The notes under the pieces are model-generated. The model was given only the letters and a program-made list of their open reading frames with translations, made no database searches and was not told the origin of the DNA. A stretch of 64,000 nucleotides of DNA from Amantichitinum ursilacus (GTDB lineage Bacteria; Pseudomonadota; Gammaproteobacteria; Burkholderiales; Chitinibacteraceae). Positions 39,358 to 49,122 of the stretch are shown one piece after another. Both the position numbers and the translations under genes were made by a program. The DNA is taken from contig NZ_LAQT01000007.1 of assembly GCF_001294205.1 (NCBI RefSeq), positions 62,001-126,000 of the forward strand. The letters run 5' to 3'. How positions within the stretch are numbered: the stretch's first letter is position 1; every line of letters starts with the position of its first letter.

Positions 39358-41805
39358 ATGACTGTGTCGTTCGTCCATGACTCACCGGGCACCGATGTTG
39401 CCGCGCTCAAGCGCTCGATTGCCAACAAGCTGGTGTTTGCCATTGGCAAAGACCCGATTTCGGCACAACAACGCGACTGGCTTAATGCCACCTTCCTGGC
39501 GGTGCGCGACCGCCTGATCGAACGCTGGATGCGCACGACGCGCGCCCAGTATTCGCAAGACGTCAAACGCGTTTATTACCTCTCGATGGAATTCCTGATC
39601 GGCCGCGCGCTGACCAATGCCTTGCTGGCCTTGGGTCTGTACGACGAAGTGCGTGGCGCGCTGGATGAACTGGGCATGGATTACAACGAGTTGGTCGAGC
39701 TGGAACCCGATGCCGCACTGGGCAACGGTGGCCTCGGCCGTCTGGCGGCATGCTTTCTGGATTCGATGGCCACGCTGGCGCTGCCGGGCTACGGCTACGG
39801 CATCCGTTACGACTACGGCATGTTCAAGCAACGCATCATCGACGGTAACCAGGTCGAAACCCCCGATTACTGGCTGGCCTACGGTTATCCGTGGGAATTT
39901 GCCCGCCCCGAAGTGCAATATCTGGTGCGCTTTGGCGGCCGTCTGCAAGAAGAAAACCATCGCACGCGCTGGATTGAAACGCATGACGTGTTTGCCCAGG
40001 CGCACGATCAGATCATCCCCGGCTACGACACCACCGCCACCAATACGCTGCGGCTATGGTCGGCGCGCGCTTCCAACGAAATCAACCTGACCAAATTCAA
40101 CCAGGGCGATTATTTTGCCGCAGTCGAAGACAAGAACTTGTCCGAGAACGTATCGCGCGTGCTCTACCCCGATGACTCCACCTATGGCGGCAAAGAACTG
40201 CGTTTGCGCCAGGAGTACTTCTTTACCTCGGCCAGTCTGCAAGACATCATCCGGCGCTTCCGCCAGACCGATGATGACTTCAGCAAATTCCCCGACAAGG
40301 TATCGATCCACCTGAACGATACCCACCCGGTGCTGGCGATTCCTGAGCTGATGCGCATTCTGGTGGACGAATACGAAGTGCCTTGGGACGACGCGTGGGA
40401 CATCACGCAAAAGACTTTCAGCTATACCAACCACACGCTGATGCAGGAAGCGCTGGAAACGTGGGCAGTGGATCTGGTCGGCCGCGTGTTGCCGCGCCAT
40501 ATGAAGCTGATCTTCGAGATCAACGAGCGCTTTCTGGACGACACGCGCGCGCATCACAAGGGCGATACCGAGCTGATCCGGCGCATCTCGCTGATCGACG
40601 AGTCGGGCGAACGCCGCGTGCGCATGGCCTGGCTGGCGGTGGTGGCCAGCCACAAGATCAATGGGGTGTCGGCGCTGCACTCCGAACTGATGGTGCAGTC
40701 CATCTTTAAAGACTTTGCCGAGCTGTTCCCCGGCCGCTTTAACAACAAAACCAACGGCATTACGCCACGGCGCTGGCTGGCGCAAGCCAACCCGTCGCTG
40801 TCGGGCGTGATTGACCGCTATATCGGTAAAACCTGGCGCGGCAATCTGGATGAGCTGGCTGAACTGCGCGAGCACATCGATTTTCCGGCGTTTACCAAAG
40901 CCATTGCCGACGCCAAGTTCGAAAACAAACGCCGACTGGCGCTGCATATCGCGCGCAAGCTGGGCGGGGTGGTCGATCCGCATTCCTTGTTTGATGTGCA
41001 GGTCAAGCGCATCCACGAATACAAGCGCCAGTTGCTGAATGTGCTGCACGTGATTACGCGCTACAACCGCATCCTGAAGCATCCCGAGAAAGACGTAGTG
41101 CCGCGCGTGGTGATCTTTGCCGGCAAAGCGGCGTCGGCCTACAAGATGGCCAAAACCATCATCAAGCTGATCAACGACGTGGGCCGCAAGATCAACAACG
41201 ATCCCAACGTGGGCGACAAGCTGAAAGTGGTGTTCATCCCCAACTATGGCGTGAGCCTGGCGGAGTTGATCATCCCGGCGGCAGATTTGTCGGAACAGAT
41301 TTCGTTGGCGGGCACCGAAGCGTCGGGCACCGGCAATATGAAATTTGCCCTCAACGGCGCGCTGACCATCGGCACGCTGGATGGCGCCAATGTCGAGATC
41401 AAAGAAGCGGTGGGCGACGAGAATATCTTTATTTTCGGCAACACCACGCCCCAGGTCGAAGCGCTGCGCGCCCAGGGCTACAACCCGCGCAAGTACTACG
41501 ACGAAGACGAAGAACTGCGCGAAGTGCTGAATATGCTGGCGTCTGGCGTGTTCAGCCCGGATGATCCCGAGCGTTATCGCACCATCTTTGATGTGCTGGT
41601 TAACTGGGGCGACCACTACCAACTGCTGGCCGACTACCGCTCTTATGTCGACACGCAAGACAAGGTGGACGCGCTGTACCGCAAGCAGGATGCATGGACC
41701 CGCGCGGCGGCGATCAATATCGCCAGCATGGGGCCGTTCTCGTCCGATCGCACCATCCGCGAATACGCCGAAGACATCTGGAACGTAAAACCCGTCAAAC
41801 TTTAA
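39358..41805 (+). CDS. glgP: Glycogen/maltodextrin phosphorylase GlgP
   Basis: 815 aa from ATG 39358, with CTGGAG ten bases upstream; the open frame begins inside glgA but that part is not phosphorylase. It releases glucose-1-phosphate from glycogen chain ends. The PLP-dependent GT35 family is shown by [39 protein letters not shown], and the PLP lysine region [20 protein letters not shown]. It closes the biosynthetic cluster, giving synthesis and degradation on one transcript. Confidence 0.97.
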   Translation: MTVSFVHDSPGTDVAALKRSIANKLVFAIGKDPISAQQRDWLNATFLAVRDRLIERWMRTTRAQYSQDVKRVYYLSMEFLIGRALTNALLALGLYDEVRGALDELGMDYNELVELEPDAALGNGGLGRLAACFLDSMATLALPGYGYGIRYDYGMFKQRIIDGNQVETPDYWLAYGYPWEFARPEVQYLVRFGGRLQEENHRTRWIETHDVFAQAHDQIIPGYDTTATNTLRLWSARASNEINLTKFNQGDYFAAVEDKNLSENVSRVLYPDDSTYGGKELRLRQEYFFTSASLQDIIRRFRQTDDDFSKFPDKVSIHLNDTHPVLAIPELMRILVDEYEVPWDDAWDITQKTFSYTNHTLMQEALETWAVDLVGRVLPRHMKLIFEINERFLDDTRAHHKGDTELIRRISLIDESGERRVRMAWLAVVASHKINGVSALHSELMVQSIFKDFAELFPGRFNNKTNGITPRRWLAQANPSLSGVIDRYIGKTWRGNLDELAELREHIDFPAFTKAIADAKFENKRRLALHIARKLGGVVDPHSLFDVQVKRIHEYKRQLLNVLHVITRYNRILKHPEKDVVPRVVIFAGKAASAYKMAKTIIKLINDVGRKINNDPNVGDKLKVVFIPNYGVSLAELIIPAADLSEQISLAGTEASGTGNMKFALNGALTIGTLDGANVEIKEAVGDENIFIFGNTTPQVEALRAQGYNPRKYYDEDEELREVLNMLASGVFSPDDPERYRTIFDVLVNWGDHYQLLADYRSYVDTQDKVDALYRKQDAWTRAAAINIASMGPFSSDRTIREYAEDIWNVKPVKL

Positions 41806-41879
41806 CCAGGGCGGGGCAATACTCTGAAACACGGCGGCCTGGTGCCGCCGTGTGTTTATCTATACGGAAGAAAACAAGA

Positions 41880-42449
41880 ATGGCTAACGATGATCATCTG
41901 ATCGAACATTTTGTGGCAACCGAACGCGTGTTCGACGGCAAGCTGCTGCACATCAACCGCGACACTGTGCGCTTGCCCGACGGCAGCGGCGCCACGCGTG
42001 AATATATCGAACACCCGGGCGCGGTGATGGTGGTGCCGGTGCTGCCTGACGGCCGTTTGCTGATGGAACGGCAGTACCGCTATCCGCTAAAACAGGTGTT
42101 TCTGGAGTTTCCGGCTGGCAAGCTGGAAATTGGCGAAGATCCGCTCGAATGCGGCAAGCGCGAACTGCTGGAAGAAACCGGCTACACCGCGCAGCACTGG
42201 CAAAAGCTGGGCGTGCTGCACCCGATCATCAGCTACACCACCGAGATGATCCACCTGTACCTGGCTCACGGCCTGACCGAGGGCGCAGCGCAACTGGACG
42301 AAGGCGAGTTTGTGGAATGCGTGGCCGTCAGCCAGGCGGAGCTGGTGACGGGCATTCTGCAAGGCGAGGTAACAGATGCGAAGACCATCACCGGCGCGTT
42401 CTGGCTGCAGAATTTGCCCGCGGCGATGAGTGTGATCAAGGAAGATTGA
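41880..42449 (+). CDS. NUDIX hydrolase, ADP-ribose/ADP-sugar pyrophosphatase type
   Basis: 189 aa from ATG 41880. The complete NUDIX box is present: GKLEIGEDPLECGKRELLEETGY, which is split here as GKLEIGEDPLEC and RELLEETGY, so the REUxEE metal-binding core is intact. The preceding EFPAG motif and TEMIHLYLA segment place it with ADP-ribose pyrophosphatases (NudF type), some of which also cleave ADP-glucose. Located 74 bp after glgP on the same strand, it might recycle ADP-glucose, adjusting flux into glycogen; that use is inference. A convergent hairpin ends the transcript. Confidence 0.85.
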   Translation: MANDDHLIEHFVATERVFDGKLLHINRDTVRLPDGSGATREYIEHPGAVMVVPVLPDGRLLMERQYRYPLKQVFLEFPAGKLEIGEDPLECGKRELLEETGYTAQHWQKLGVLHPIISYTTEMIHLYLAHGLTEGAAQLDEGEFVECVAVSQAELVTGILQGEVTDAKTITGAFWLQNLPAAMSVIKED

Positions 42450-42511
42450 GGCGCACCGCCCTCACTATCCTGAAATCATCCTGCGCGAGAAAAAGTGGAA
42501 TAAACAAAATC

Positions 42512-42536
42512 ACAAAGCCGGCAAGGCCGGCTTTGT
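42512..42536. terminator. Hairpin between convergent genes
   Basis: Perfect 11-bp stem ACAAAGCCGGC / GCCGGCTTTGT with 3-nt loop AAG. T-runs are short on both sides, so termination efficiency is uncertain. It lies between the NUDIX gene and the convergent Lys-rich protein gene. Confidence 0.6.
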
Positions 42537-42558
42537 TGAGGGAGCAGGCCTGACGGGA

Positions 42559-42954
42559 TCAGCCCTTTTTCTTGTGCCGCGGCGCGGCCGACTTTCTGGC
42601 TTTGCTGCTGTGGGCCGGTTTGGCGGCTTTGCGGCTGGACGCCGGCTGTTTGGCCTTGCCAACGCCGGGTTGCGCGGCTTTCGGCGTGGCGGCTGGAGCG
42701 GTGGTTTGCACCTTGCCCGCTTTGCTCGACGCTTTCTTGCCCGCCTTGCTGTGCGCTTTGCCGTGGCTGCGTTTGCCAGCCTTGGCCGGAGCGGCGGTGG
42801 CCTTGCTGCTGTGGGCCGGGGTCATTACTTTGTGGACTTGCGCGGGCGGCGGCATGGACGATGGGTCATCGAAAGGCAGCGGCGCGTCATCGGCGTAGAC
42901 AGTGGCGGCAGACAGCAGCAGCGCGCCAACCACCAGTTTAAGAATTCGTTGCAT
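42559..42954 (-). CDS. Secreted Lys/Ala-rich, histone H1-like protein
   Basis: 131 aa from ATG 42954. Residues 1-21 (MQRILKLVVGALLLSAATVYA) are a clear Sec signal peptide. The mature protein starts acidic (DDAPLPFDDPSS) and becomes a low-complexity basic tail built from KAGK, HSSKA, AKPA and KSAAPRHKKK-type units, with no predicted fold. Cytoplasmic histone H1-like proteins (AlgP, BpH1) have similar tails but no signal peptide. I do not recognise a named family. Possible roles are binding to polyanions such as DNA, LPS or teichoic-like polymers outside the cytoplasm; this is speculation. The open frame extends to 43038, without signal-peptide logic. Confidence 0.65.
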   Translation of the reverse strand: MQRILKLVVGALLLSAATVYADDAPLPFDDPSSMPPPAQVHKVMTPAHSSKATAAPAKAGKRSHGKAHSKAGKKASSKAGKVQTTAPAATPKAAQPGVGKAKQPASSRKAAKPAHSSKARKSAAPRHKKKG

Positions 42955-43103
42955 CGGGTAATCCTGAACTTGGTCTATCGAGAGCCCCAGTGCGAAGACT
43001 GGAAAAGCCTGATTCGTTTTAACGCTTAAAGCGCGCAAAGGTTGCAGTATAACGTTGCAGTCTCGTAATTCTGGGCGCGGTAATTTTTACGATATGTGCG
43101 CGG

Positions 43104-43874
43104 CTAACGCGTGAGGGTGTACTGCGCGTAGAACAGTGCAAACAGTATGGGCTGATGAATCAGGTACACCAGCAAACTGTGGCGACCCAGCCAGAGCAAG
43201 GGTTGGGGCAGATGCGGCTGCAGCGCACGCACCCATTGCGGCAGCGCAAACTGCGTGCGCTTCCAGCAAAAACCGAGCGCCATACCGGCAAATACCACGC
43301 CCAGCCACGGCAACAGCGGGACGTAATCCTCAGTCACTGGCTTCTGCGTAACCAGCCCGATCCAGTTAAGCCAGTTGGGGTTCATCGCCGGGATTTGCAC
43401 AAAAAGGCCAATCGCCAGCGCCAACACAGCCAACACGCCGACGCGCCAGCCCAGCGGCAGCAAGCCACGGCCAATCAAAGCAGCGATGGCATTGAAATGC
43501 AGAATGCCAAAATAAATAAACGAGTTCGGGAACAGGTAATAGCTGGCAACCGACACGCATGCCGCGCCGCCCACGATTTGCCACCAGCGTTTGATAAAAC
43601 CACGGGCAGACTGGCGCTCGGCCAGTACCAGGCTTAAGCCCACCAGCAGCAGAAAGCTGGTGACGATGCCATCGCGCCACGCCATCCAACGCCAGTCGGT
43701 CAGAAATTGAAAATGGGTAAGACGGAAGAACGTGGTGTCGTAGCAGGTGTGATACGCAATCATCATGCACACGGCAAAGCCACGCAGCGCATCGATGATC
43801 GGCAAGCGTGCCGGAGCCTCGGACGTGGGCGTAACGTCGAGGATGCGTGGAGGTTTGCGCCGCCGTACCGCCAT
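43104..43874 (-). CDS. HGSNAT-like / DUF1624 membrane acyltransferase
   Basis: 256 aa with about seven membrane helices. The N-terminal LPIIDALRGFAVCMMIAYH, SFLLLVGLSLVLAERQSARGF and LGRHSLLVYLIHQPIL segments match the DUF1624 (heparan-alpha-glucosaminide N-acetyltransferase catalytic) family. The human relative acetylates terminal glucosamine across the lysosomal membrane using cytosolic acetyl-CoA. It starts 3 bp after nagZ, in the gltX-nagZ-DUF1624 operon, so acetylation of periplasmic amino sugars that NagZ-type enzymes handle is a reasonable guess. The basic N-terminus (RRRKPPR) is expected in the cytoplasm. Confidence 0.8.
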   Translation of the reverse strand: MAVRRRKPPRILDVTPTSEAPARLPIIDALRGFAVCMMIAYHTCYDTTFFRLTHFQFLTDWRWMAWRDGIVTSFLLLVGLSLVLAERQSARGFIKRWWQIVGGAACVSVASYYLFPNSFIYFGILHFNAIAALIGRGLLPLGWRVGVLAVLALAIGLFVQIPAMNPNWLNWIGLVTQKPVTEDYVPLLPWLGVVFAGMALGFCWKRTQFALPQWVRALQPHLPQPLLWLGRHSLLVYLIHQPILFALFYAQYTLTR

Positions 43875-43877
43875 GCT

Positions 43878-45419
43878 TCAGGGGGCCCGCAAACGTTGCG
43901 CAACCGCCTGCAGCGCTGCGGGCCGATTGGCATATGCGGTCATGCGGCCTGCGGCGCCGGGGGCCAGATCGAGATCGTAGGGCAAGCGTCCCGCGATCAG
44001 CCACAAGCGCTGCGTGGGCAATAACGCAATCAAGCGCTGCTGCGCCGGGTTCAGCACGGCGTTGTAACTGACGCAGACGACCTGCGCGGCGGCATCGGCC
44101 AGGCGTTGCACGCGTTCCAGATCGACAATTTCGGGCGACGCGGGTAAACGGACTTCTTCAACCGTATAGCCCAGCGCGCGCAGTGGCGCAGCCAGCGTGT
44201 CCGTGCGGCGCGCGACTTCGTCAATCTCGGAGCGCATGCGCACCTCCAGCGTAATCAGCAGCACCGACAATGCCGGTTGCAGCGGCGCGCAGCGACCCGC
44301 CAGCGTGACGGCCTGTGCATGTACTTGTTCGGACAACGCCACTGCAGCCGGTTGCCGCAGCATCAGCGGCAGCAGGTCCGTATTGAGCGTATTCCATTGC
44401 GCCATCGCGCGTTTCGCCTTCAGGGCCAGCACGCGGGCGACGGATTGATCGATTTGCGCCTCGCTGATTTCGCCGGTGGTCACCGCGTGTTCCAGCGCCG
44501 CCAGCGCGCCTTGCTGGAGCGCCTGCGTGTGCGAAACCAGCACGATGTCGGCACCCGCTTTAAACGCCGCTACCGCACCCGCGACGGTGCCGACGCCTTT
44601 GGCGATGGCGTCCATCTCCATGCAATCGGTAAACACCACGCCTTCGAAGCCCAGTTGCTGGCGCAGCAAGCCCGTCAGGACGGCATGCGACATCGTGGCA
44701 GGCGTATCAACATCGGCCTCAAACGCCGGGAACACCACGTGCGACGACATAAATGTATCGACGCCAGCGGCAATCGCGGCGCGAAACGGCGCGAGTTCGA
44801 TCGCATCCAGCCGGGCGCGGGCATGCGGCACGCGCGGCAAACCGAGGTGCGAATCGACATCGGTATCGCCGTGACCAGGAAAATGCTTGGCCGTCGCCGC
44901 CATGCCCGCAGCCTGAATACCGCGCAGCGCGGCCATGCCGTATTCGATGACATCGCCGGGGTTATCGCCAAAAGCGCGCACGCCGATCACCGGATTGCGC
45001 GGGTTGTTATTCACGTCGAGGTCGGGGGCGAAATTGATATTGAAGCCGAGCGCATGGAGCTCGGCATTGGCATAACGCGTCAAGGTTTCGCAGGCGTCCA
45101 CCGAGCCCGCAGCGCGAAATGCCATGGCGGAAGGCAACGGCGTGACGCCCTCCTCCACGCGCGCCACCATGCCGCCTTCCTGATCGACGCCAATCAACAG
45201 CGGAATCTGACTGTGCTCGGCATTGATCTGCTGGAGCTGGCGGTTCAGCGCGGCCACTTGTACCGGCGTATCTACATTGCGGCGAAACAGGATCACGCCG
45301 CCGACGTGATGATCACGCAGCAGCGTTTCGATGTGCGCATTGGCGCGCAAGCCGTCAAAGCCCACCATCAGCAACTGGCCGATTTTCTGCTTGAGGCTGA
45401 GGTGGGCGAGATCGGCCAT
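43878..45419 (-). CDS. nagZ: Beta-N-acetylhexosaminidase NagZ (GH3), long form
   Basis: 513 aa; the GH3 barrel fills about residues 1-340. It removes GlcNAc from murein fragments or chito-oligosaccharides. VDQEGGMVARV (substrate pocket), KHFPGHGDTDVDSHLGLP (acid/base Asp-His pair) and FTDCMEMDAIAKG (nucleophile Asp) are all intact. Proteobacterial NagZ is usually about 340 aa; the extra C-terminal domain (about 345-513) resembles the second domain of two-domain GH3 enzymes such as Bacillus NagZ. No signal peptide is seen, so it is likely cytoplasmic. It is 8 bp after gltX. Confidence 0.9.
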   Translation of the reverse strand: MADLAHLSLKQKIGQLLMVGFDGLRANAHIETLLRDHHVGGVILFRRNVDTPVQVAALNRQLQQINAEHSQIPLLIGVDQEGGMVARVEEGVTPLPSAMAFRAAGSVDACETLTRYANAELHALGFNINFAPDLDVNNNPRNPVIGVRAFGDNPGDVIEYGMAALRGIQAAGMAATAKHFPGHGDTDVDSHLGLPRVPHARARLDAIELAPFRAAIAAGVDTFMSSHVVFPAFEADVDTPATMSHAVLTGLLRQQLGFEGVVFTDCMEMDAIAKGVGTVAGAVAAFKAGADIVLVSHTQALQQGALAALEHAVTTGEISEAQIDQSVARVLALKAKRAMAQWNTLNTDLLPLMLRQPAAVALSEQVHAQAVTLAGRCAPLQPALSVLLITLEVRMRSEIDEVARRTDTLAAPLRALGYTVEEVRLPASPEIVDLERVQRLADAAAQVVCVSYNAVLNPAQQRLIALLPTQRLWLIAGRLPYDLDLAPGAAGRMTAYANRPAALQAVAQRLRAP

Positions 45420-45427
45420 GTTTGCGC

Positions 45428-46816
45428 TCAGGCGGCCAGACGTTTCAGCACTTCATCGCGGCCCAGCAGCGCCAGCACGGCATCCACCGACGGCGTGGAG
45501 GTGGTACCGAGTACCTTGGCGCGCAGTGGCATGCCAACCAGCGGCATCTTCACGCCTTGGGCTTTGACGAAGTCCTTGATGTATTGGCTCAGCGTGGGCT
45601 GATCCCATTCGGCCAGAGTGGCGGCGCCTTCGGCAAACAGCCCCAGGCGTGCTTCGTCTTCTGGTCCCAGATGCTTTTCGACGATTTCGGTGGTCGGCAC
45701 CAGGGCGCGGTAGAAGTATTCCGCCTGGTCGGCCATTTCCACCAGGGTTTGCGAACGGTCTTTCAGCAGCGTGCACACGGCGGCCAGATCGGGGCCGGTG
45801 CTGGTATCCACGCCCTTGTCGGCCAGAAATTGCTGCACGCGCTCGGCCAGACGTGCTGGCTCGGCCGCCTTGATATGTTGGGCGTTCAGCCACAGCAGCT
45901 TTTCGCGATCAAAGCGACTGGGGCTGGGGCTGACGTCTTTCAGGTCAAACCATTCAACAAACTGCGCCAGCGTAAAGAATTCATCATCGCCGTGGCCCCA
46001 ACCCAGACGCGCCAGGTAGTTGAGCAGCGCTTCGGGCAGAAAGCCGGCCTTGTCGTAGTCCACCACGCTGACGGCATCGCGCCGTTTGGACAGCTTTTGA
46101 CCTTGGTCGTTATGGATCATCGGCAAATGCGCAAACAGCGGCAGCGTTGCGCCCAGCGCCTTGAAAATATTGATCTGGCGCGGCGTGTTATTGACGTGGT
46201 CATCGCCGCGGATCACGTGCGTAATCTGCATATCCCAGTCATCCACCACCACGCAGAAGTTGTACGTGGGTGTGCCGTCGGGGCGCGCGATGATCAGATC
46301 ATCGAGTTCGGTATTGCTGATTTCGATGCGACCTTTCACCTGGTCGTCCCAGGCCACTACGCCATCAATGGGGTTACGGAAACGCACCACCGGTTTGACG
46401 TCCGCGGGCGGCGTCGGCAGGGTTTTGCCGTCTTCGGGACGCCAGCGGCGGTCGTAACGCGGTTTTTCGCCACGCGCTTCCTGTTCGGCGCGCATGGTTT
46501 CGAGTTCTTCTTTGCTGCAGTAGCAGTAATATGCTTCGCCCGATTGCAGCATCTGGCCGATCACCGCTTTGTACCGGTCCATGCGCTGCATTTGATAGAA
46601 CGGGCCTTCATCGTAATCAAGGCCGACCCAGTGCATGCCGTCCAGAATGGCCTGGACCGATTCGGGCGTGGAGCGCTCCAGATCGGTGTCTTCGATGCGC
46701 AGCACAAACACGCCGTCGTGTTTGCGGGCATGGGCCCACGAGAACAGCGCGGTGCGCACGCCACCGATATGAAGCAGGCCGGTGGGGCTGGGGGCAAAAC
46801 GGGTACGAACAGTCAC
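45428..46816 (-). CDS. gltX: Glutamyl-tRNA synthetase
   Basis: 462 aa from GTG 46816, giving the usual [19 protein letters not shown] start; an ATG at 46837 is possible but its upstream has no Shine-Dalgarno. It charges tRNA(Glu). HIGH-type signature is HIGG in [10 protein letters not shown] and the KMSKS equivalent is KLSKRR in [10 protein letters not shown]. Length is standard for the bacterial discriminating or non-discriminating class; the two cannot be separated by eye. It heads the gltX-nagZ-DUF1624 operon. Confidence 0.96.
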   Translation of the reverse strand: MTVRTRFAPSPTGLLHIGGVRTALFSWAHARKHDGVFVLRIEDTDLERSTPESVQAILDGMHWVGLDYDEGPFYQMQRMDRYKAVIGQMLQSGEAYYCYCSKEELETMRAEQEARGEKPRYDRRWRPEDGKTLPTPPADVKPVVRFRNPIDGVVAWDDQVKGRIEISNTELDDLIIARPDGTPTYNFCVVVDDWDMQITHVIRGDDHVNNTPRQINIFKALGATLPLFAHLPMIHNDQGQKLSKRRDAVSVVDYDKAGFLPEALLNYLARLGWGHGDDEFFTLAQFVEWFDLKDVSPSPSRFDREKLLWLNAQHIKAAEPARLAERVQQFLADKGVDTSTGPDLAAVCTLLKDRSQTLVEMADQAEYFYRALVPTTEIVEKHLGPEDEARLGLFAEGAATLAEWDQPTLSQYIKDFVKAQGVKMPLVGMPLRAKVLGTTSTPSVDAVLALLGRDEVLKRLAA

Positions 46817-46920
46817 GATAAGACTCTCTGCAAGCATCAAGCCGGCTATTGTACCGGCTGCGCGGCACAGCGCAAAAAAGCCCTTGCCGATGTCCCGTGC
46901 GCACGCTTGCGCCAGACGAA

Positions 46921-46946
46921 ACAAAGCCCGCAACAGCGGGCTTTGT
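46921..46946 (-). terminator. Rho-independent terminator after mltF
   Basis: Stem ACAAAGCCCGC / GCGGGCTTTGT with 4-nt loop AACA (46921-46931 with 46936-46946), followed in the minus direction by TTTCGTC. It separates mltF from gltX. Confidence 0.75.
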
Positions 46947-46969
46947 GGTGCGGGCAGCGTGGATGGCGT

Positions 46970-48499
46970 TTAGTGCGCCATCGCTACCTGCAGTTTGGCG
47001 GCGGTACTGGCTACGCGGGCCAGCGGCGCCTTGCCAGCCTTGTCGGCTTTGGCAGGTTGCAACTGGTTGTTGATGCCCAGCCGCAGGTTCTTCGGATTGC
47101 GCACTTCGATATCACTGGACAACGCCGGGCTCGTGTCGGCCGCCAGGGCCGTCGACGGCTCAAAGCGCGCCAGGATGTCGTAATACGTACGCAGCGATTC
47201 AACAAAAATCACCGGCTCCCCGCCACGCGCATAGCCATAGCGGGTCTGGCTGAAGTACTTCGGATTGCGCAACAGCGGCAACGTGGTTTTGACGTCGGCC
47301 CAGCTATCCGGGTTTTTCTTCAGTTTGCGCGCCAGTTCACGCGCGTCCTCCAGATGGCCCAGGCCCACGTTGTACGCAGCCAGCGCCAGCCAGGTGCGAT
47401 CCGGCTCGGCAATCGTCGCAGCAATGCTGTCACGCATGGTGGAGATATAACGCGCCCCACCCATGATGCTTTGCTTGGGGTCCAGCCGGTCCACGCCCAT
47501 CCGTTGTGCGGTTTGCGTGGTCAGCATCATCAAACCGCGCACGCCATACGGCGACACCGCGGTCGGATCCCAGTGCGATTCCTGATAAGCCAGGGCCGCC
47601 ACCAGACGCCAGTCGATACCCGTTTTGTCTTGCGCCTGTTGAAACCAGTGCTTGAACTCGGGCAACACACTGGAACGCCGGCTTAAAAACGCTTGCGCGT
47701 CCAGCTGATCCAGCCGGTTTACGTGGCCGTAATAGCGGTCCATATACCGGTTGAGCGTGCCATCCGCCGTGATGGTGCCAAAGAACTGTTTAACCAGCCC
47801 TTGCAGCTGCGTATCGCCATTGGTCATGGCCCACGCCAGCGCTTGCGGATCGCTGATGCCATCCGTAGCCGCTACCTGCGGAAAATAATTTTGCGCGACA
47901 TCGGCCGCATGCGAATCAACCAGTGCGTAATCCAGTTGACCGCTGGCAACGGCTTGCATCAAGCCTTCGCTGTCGGTGTCTTCGTCGACTTGCCACTTCA
48001 GTGCGGGATGGCTCTTCTGTTGCTGATTCAGAGCCGCCACATATTGCGGCAGGGTACGCAGACTGGCTTCACCACTGTAGAGCTTTGCCAGGGCAGCGCT
48101 CTCAGTCAGGCTCGATCGATAAACGAGCACCGGAGAAACCGATTGATAGGACGGTCCGAACGACACAGAAGCCACATGTTCATCAGCATGTACACCGACA
48201 GCCAGGTGGGCTTCATGGCGTTGCAGGCGGCGCATCAGGTTGGAATAACTGCTTTCCACCACAAAGCGCACCTTCAGACCATTGGATTGGGCAAATCTTG
48301 TTACCAGGTCGTATTCCAAACCGGCATAGTTACCCTCGGCATCGATATAAAGCGAGGTCGGGCCGTTTTGTACCAGCACAACCAGCTCTTTCGATTCGCT
48401 CCATGACGCAAGCTGTGGGGCGACGGTGGGCTGTTGTTCGTTCATGCCCCCACACCCGACTAGCGCCACTGCGGCCAATGAGATCAACCAGCGTTTCAT
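46970..48499 (-). CDS. mltF: Membrane-bound lytic murein transglycosylase F (MltF)
   Basis: 509 aa lipoprotein. The lipobox is LVGCGG near residue 16, so it should be anchored in the outer membrane. Residues about 35-280 form the family-3 solute-binding-like regulatory domain (KELVVLVQNGPTSLYID, GLEYDLVTRFAQSNGLKV). The SLT domain follows: WRLVAALAYQESHWDPTAVSPYGVRGLMMLT with catalytic Glu in YQESHW, then MGGARYISTMRD and ALAAYNVGLGHLEDA. It cleaves peptidoglycan to anhydromuropeptides, substrates for NagZ-type enzymes. The C-terminal tail after about 450 is low-complexity and Lys/Ala-rich. Confidence 0.95.
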   Translation of the reverse strand: MKRWLISLAAVALVGCGGMNEQQPTVAPQLASWSESKELVVLVQNGPTSLYIDAEGNYAGLEYDLVTRFAQSNGLKVRFVVESSYSNLMRRLQRHEAHLAVGVHADEHVASVSFGPSYQSVSPVLVYRSSLTESAALAKLYSGEASLRTLPQYVAALNQQQKSHPALKWQVDEDTDSEGLMQAVASGQLDYALVDSHAADVAQNYFPQVAATDGISDPQALAWAMTNGDTQLQGLVKQFFGTITADGTLNRYMDRYYGHVNRLDQLDAQAFLSRRSSVLPEFKHWFQQAQDKTGIDWRLVAALAYQESHWDPTAVSPYGVRGLMMLTTQTAQRMGVDRLDPKQSIMGGARYISTMRDSIAATIAEPDRTWLALAAYNVGLGHLEDARELARKLKKNPDSWADVKTTLPLLRNPKYFSQTRYGYARGGEPVIFVESLRTYYDILARFEPSTALAADTSPALSSDIEVRNPKNLRLGINNQLQPAKADKAGKAPLARVASTAAKLQVAMAH

Positions 48500-48565
48500 G
48501 CGACTCCAGATCGATGAGGAACCGGCATTTTGCCAACAATGTTGTCGAGAGACAAACGTTAGTAC

Positions 48566-48594
48566 TTGGCAAAGTCCGGTGAACCCGATATGAT
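48566..48594 (+). promoter_or_regulatory. Promoter of tRNA-Ser
   Basis: TTGGCA (48566-48571), 17-bp spacer, TATGAT (48589-48594); five of six matches in each hexamer. Transcription would start just before the tRNA at 48608. Confidence 0.82.
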
Positions 48595-48607
48595 CCGCTC
48601 TCCTTAC

Positions 48608-48698
48608 GGAAAGGTGGCAGAGTGGTCGAATGCGCTGGACTCGAAATCCAGTATGGGGCTACGCTTCATCGAGGGTTCGAATCCCTCCCTTTCCGCCA
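48608..48698 (+). tRNA. tRNA-Ser (anticodon CGA)
   Basis: 91 nt with encoded CCA. Acceptor stem GGAAAGG / CCTTTCC, anticodon stem CTGGA / TCCAG with loop CTCGAAA (anticodon CGA at 48642-48644), a long class-II variable arm and T-loop GGTTCGAATCC. It reads UCG codons. Dedicated promoter and terminator flank it. Confidence 0.97.
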
Positions 48699-48713
48699 GG
48701 AACCAAACGAGTC

Positions 48714-48736
48714 AGGCCGCGCAAGCGGCCTTTTTC
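48714..48736 (+). terminator. Rho-independent terminator after tRNA-Ser
   Basis: Stem AGGCCGC / GCGGCCT with loop GCAA, then TTTTT. Confidence 0.88.
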
Positions 48737-49122
48737 GTTTGTGCGCGCGGTATTGCTGCGCGCTCATCTCGGTGCTTGTCCGTCTTGGCGTTGCCAGAGA
48801 ACGGGTGCCGATCATGCCCCGTAACTCTTTCAAAGTAAGTCGGTATGCTGCCGCCACGCTTGCAGGATATGTCTGACAAAAAACGGCCCGACGGCCGTTG
48901 CGGCGAGCAATCACAGTTGTTGATCTTAACCGGATTCCAGCTTGCTGCAAGTTGAACGACAGCATACAAAAACGTCGAAACGCTGCGGTTCAAGCTATAG
49001 CTCGCGTTGCCGCCTTCCCTGCCGTTCGTCGCCTCATCCGTTACTTTAAGTGCCGTAAGCGCCGATCAGCCGCTTTTTTACGCCTTTTGTCCGCATGAAA
49101 ATCCATGTTGCTTGCGCGGCGG
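48737..49122. other. 386-bp intergenic region, no gene seen
   Basis: Between the tRNA-Ser terminator and the pabC stop. Short open frames occur on both strands but none has a recognisable product or a good ribosome-binding site. A small CGGCCCGACGGCCG dyad lies near 48884-48898. A remnant of an element integrated beside the tRNA is possible, but no integrase or attachment-site repeat was found. Confidence 0.45.

Noticed and set aside
48737-49122. Genomic island remnant at tRNA-Ser
   Set aside because: No integrase, direct repeat of the tRNA 3' end or shifted codon usage was found.
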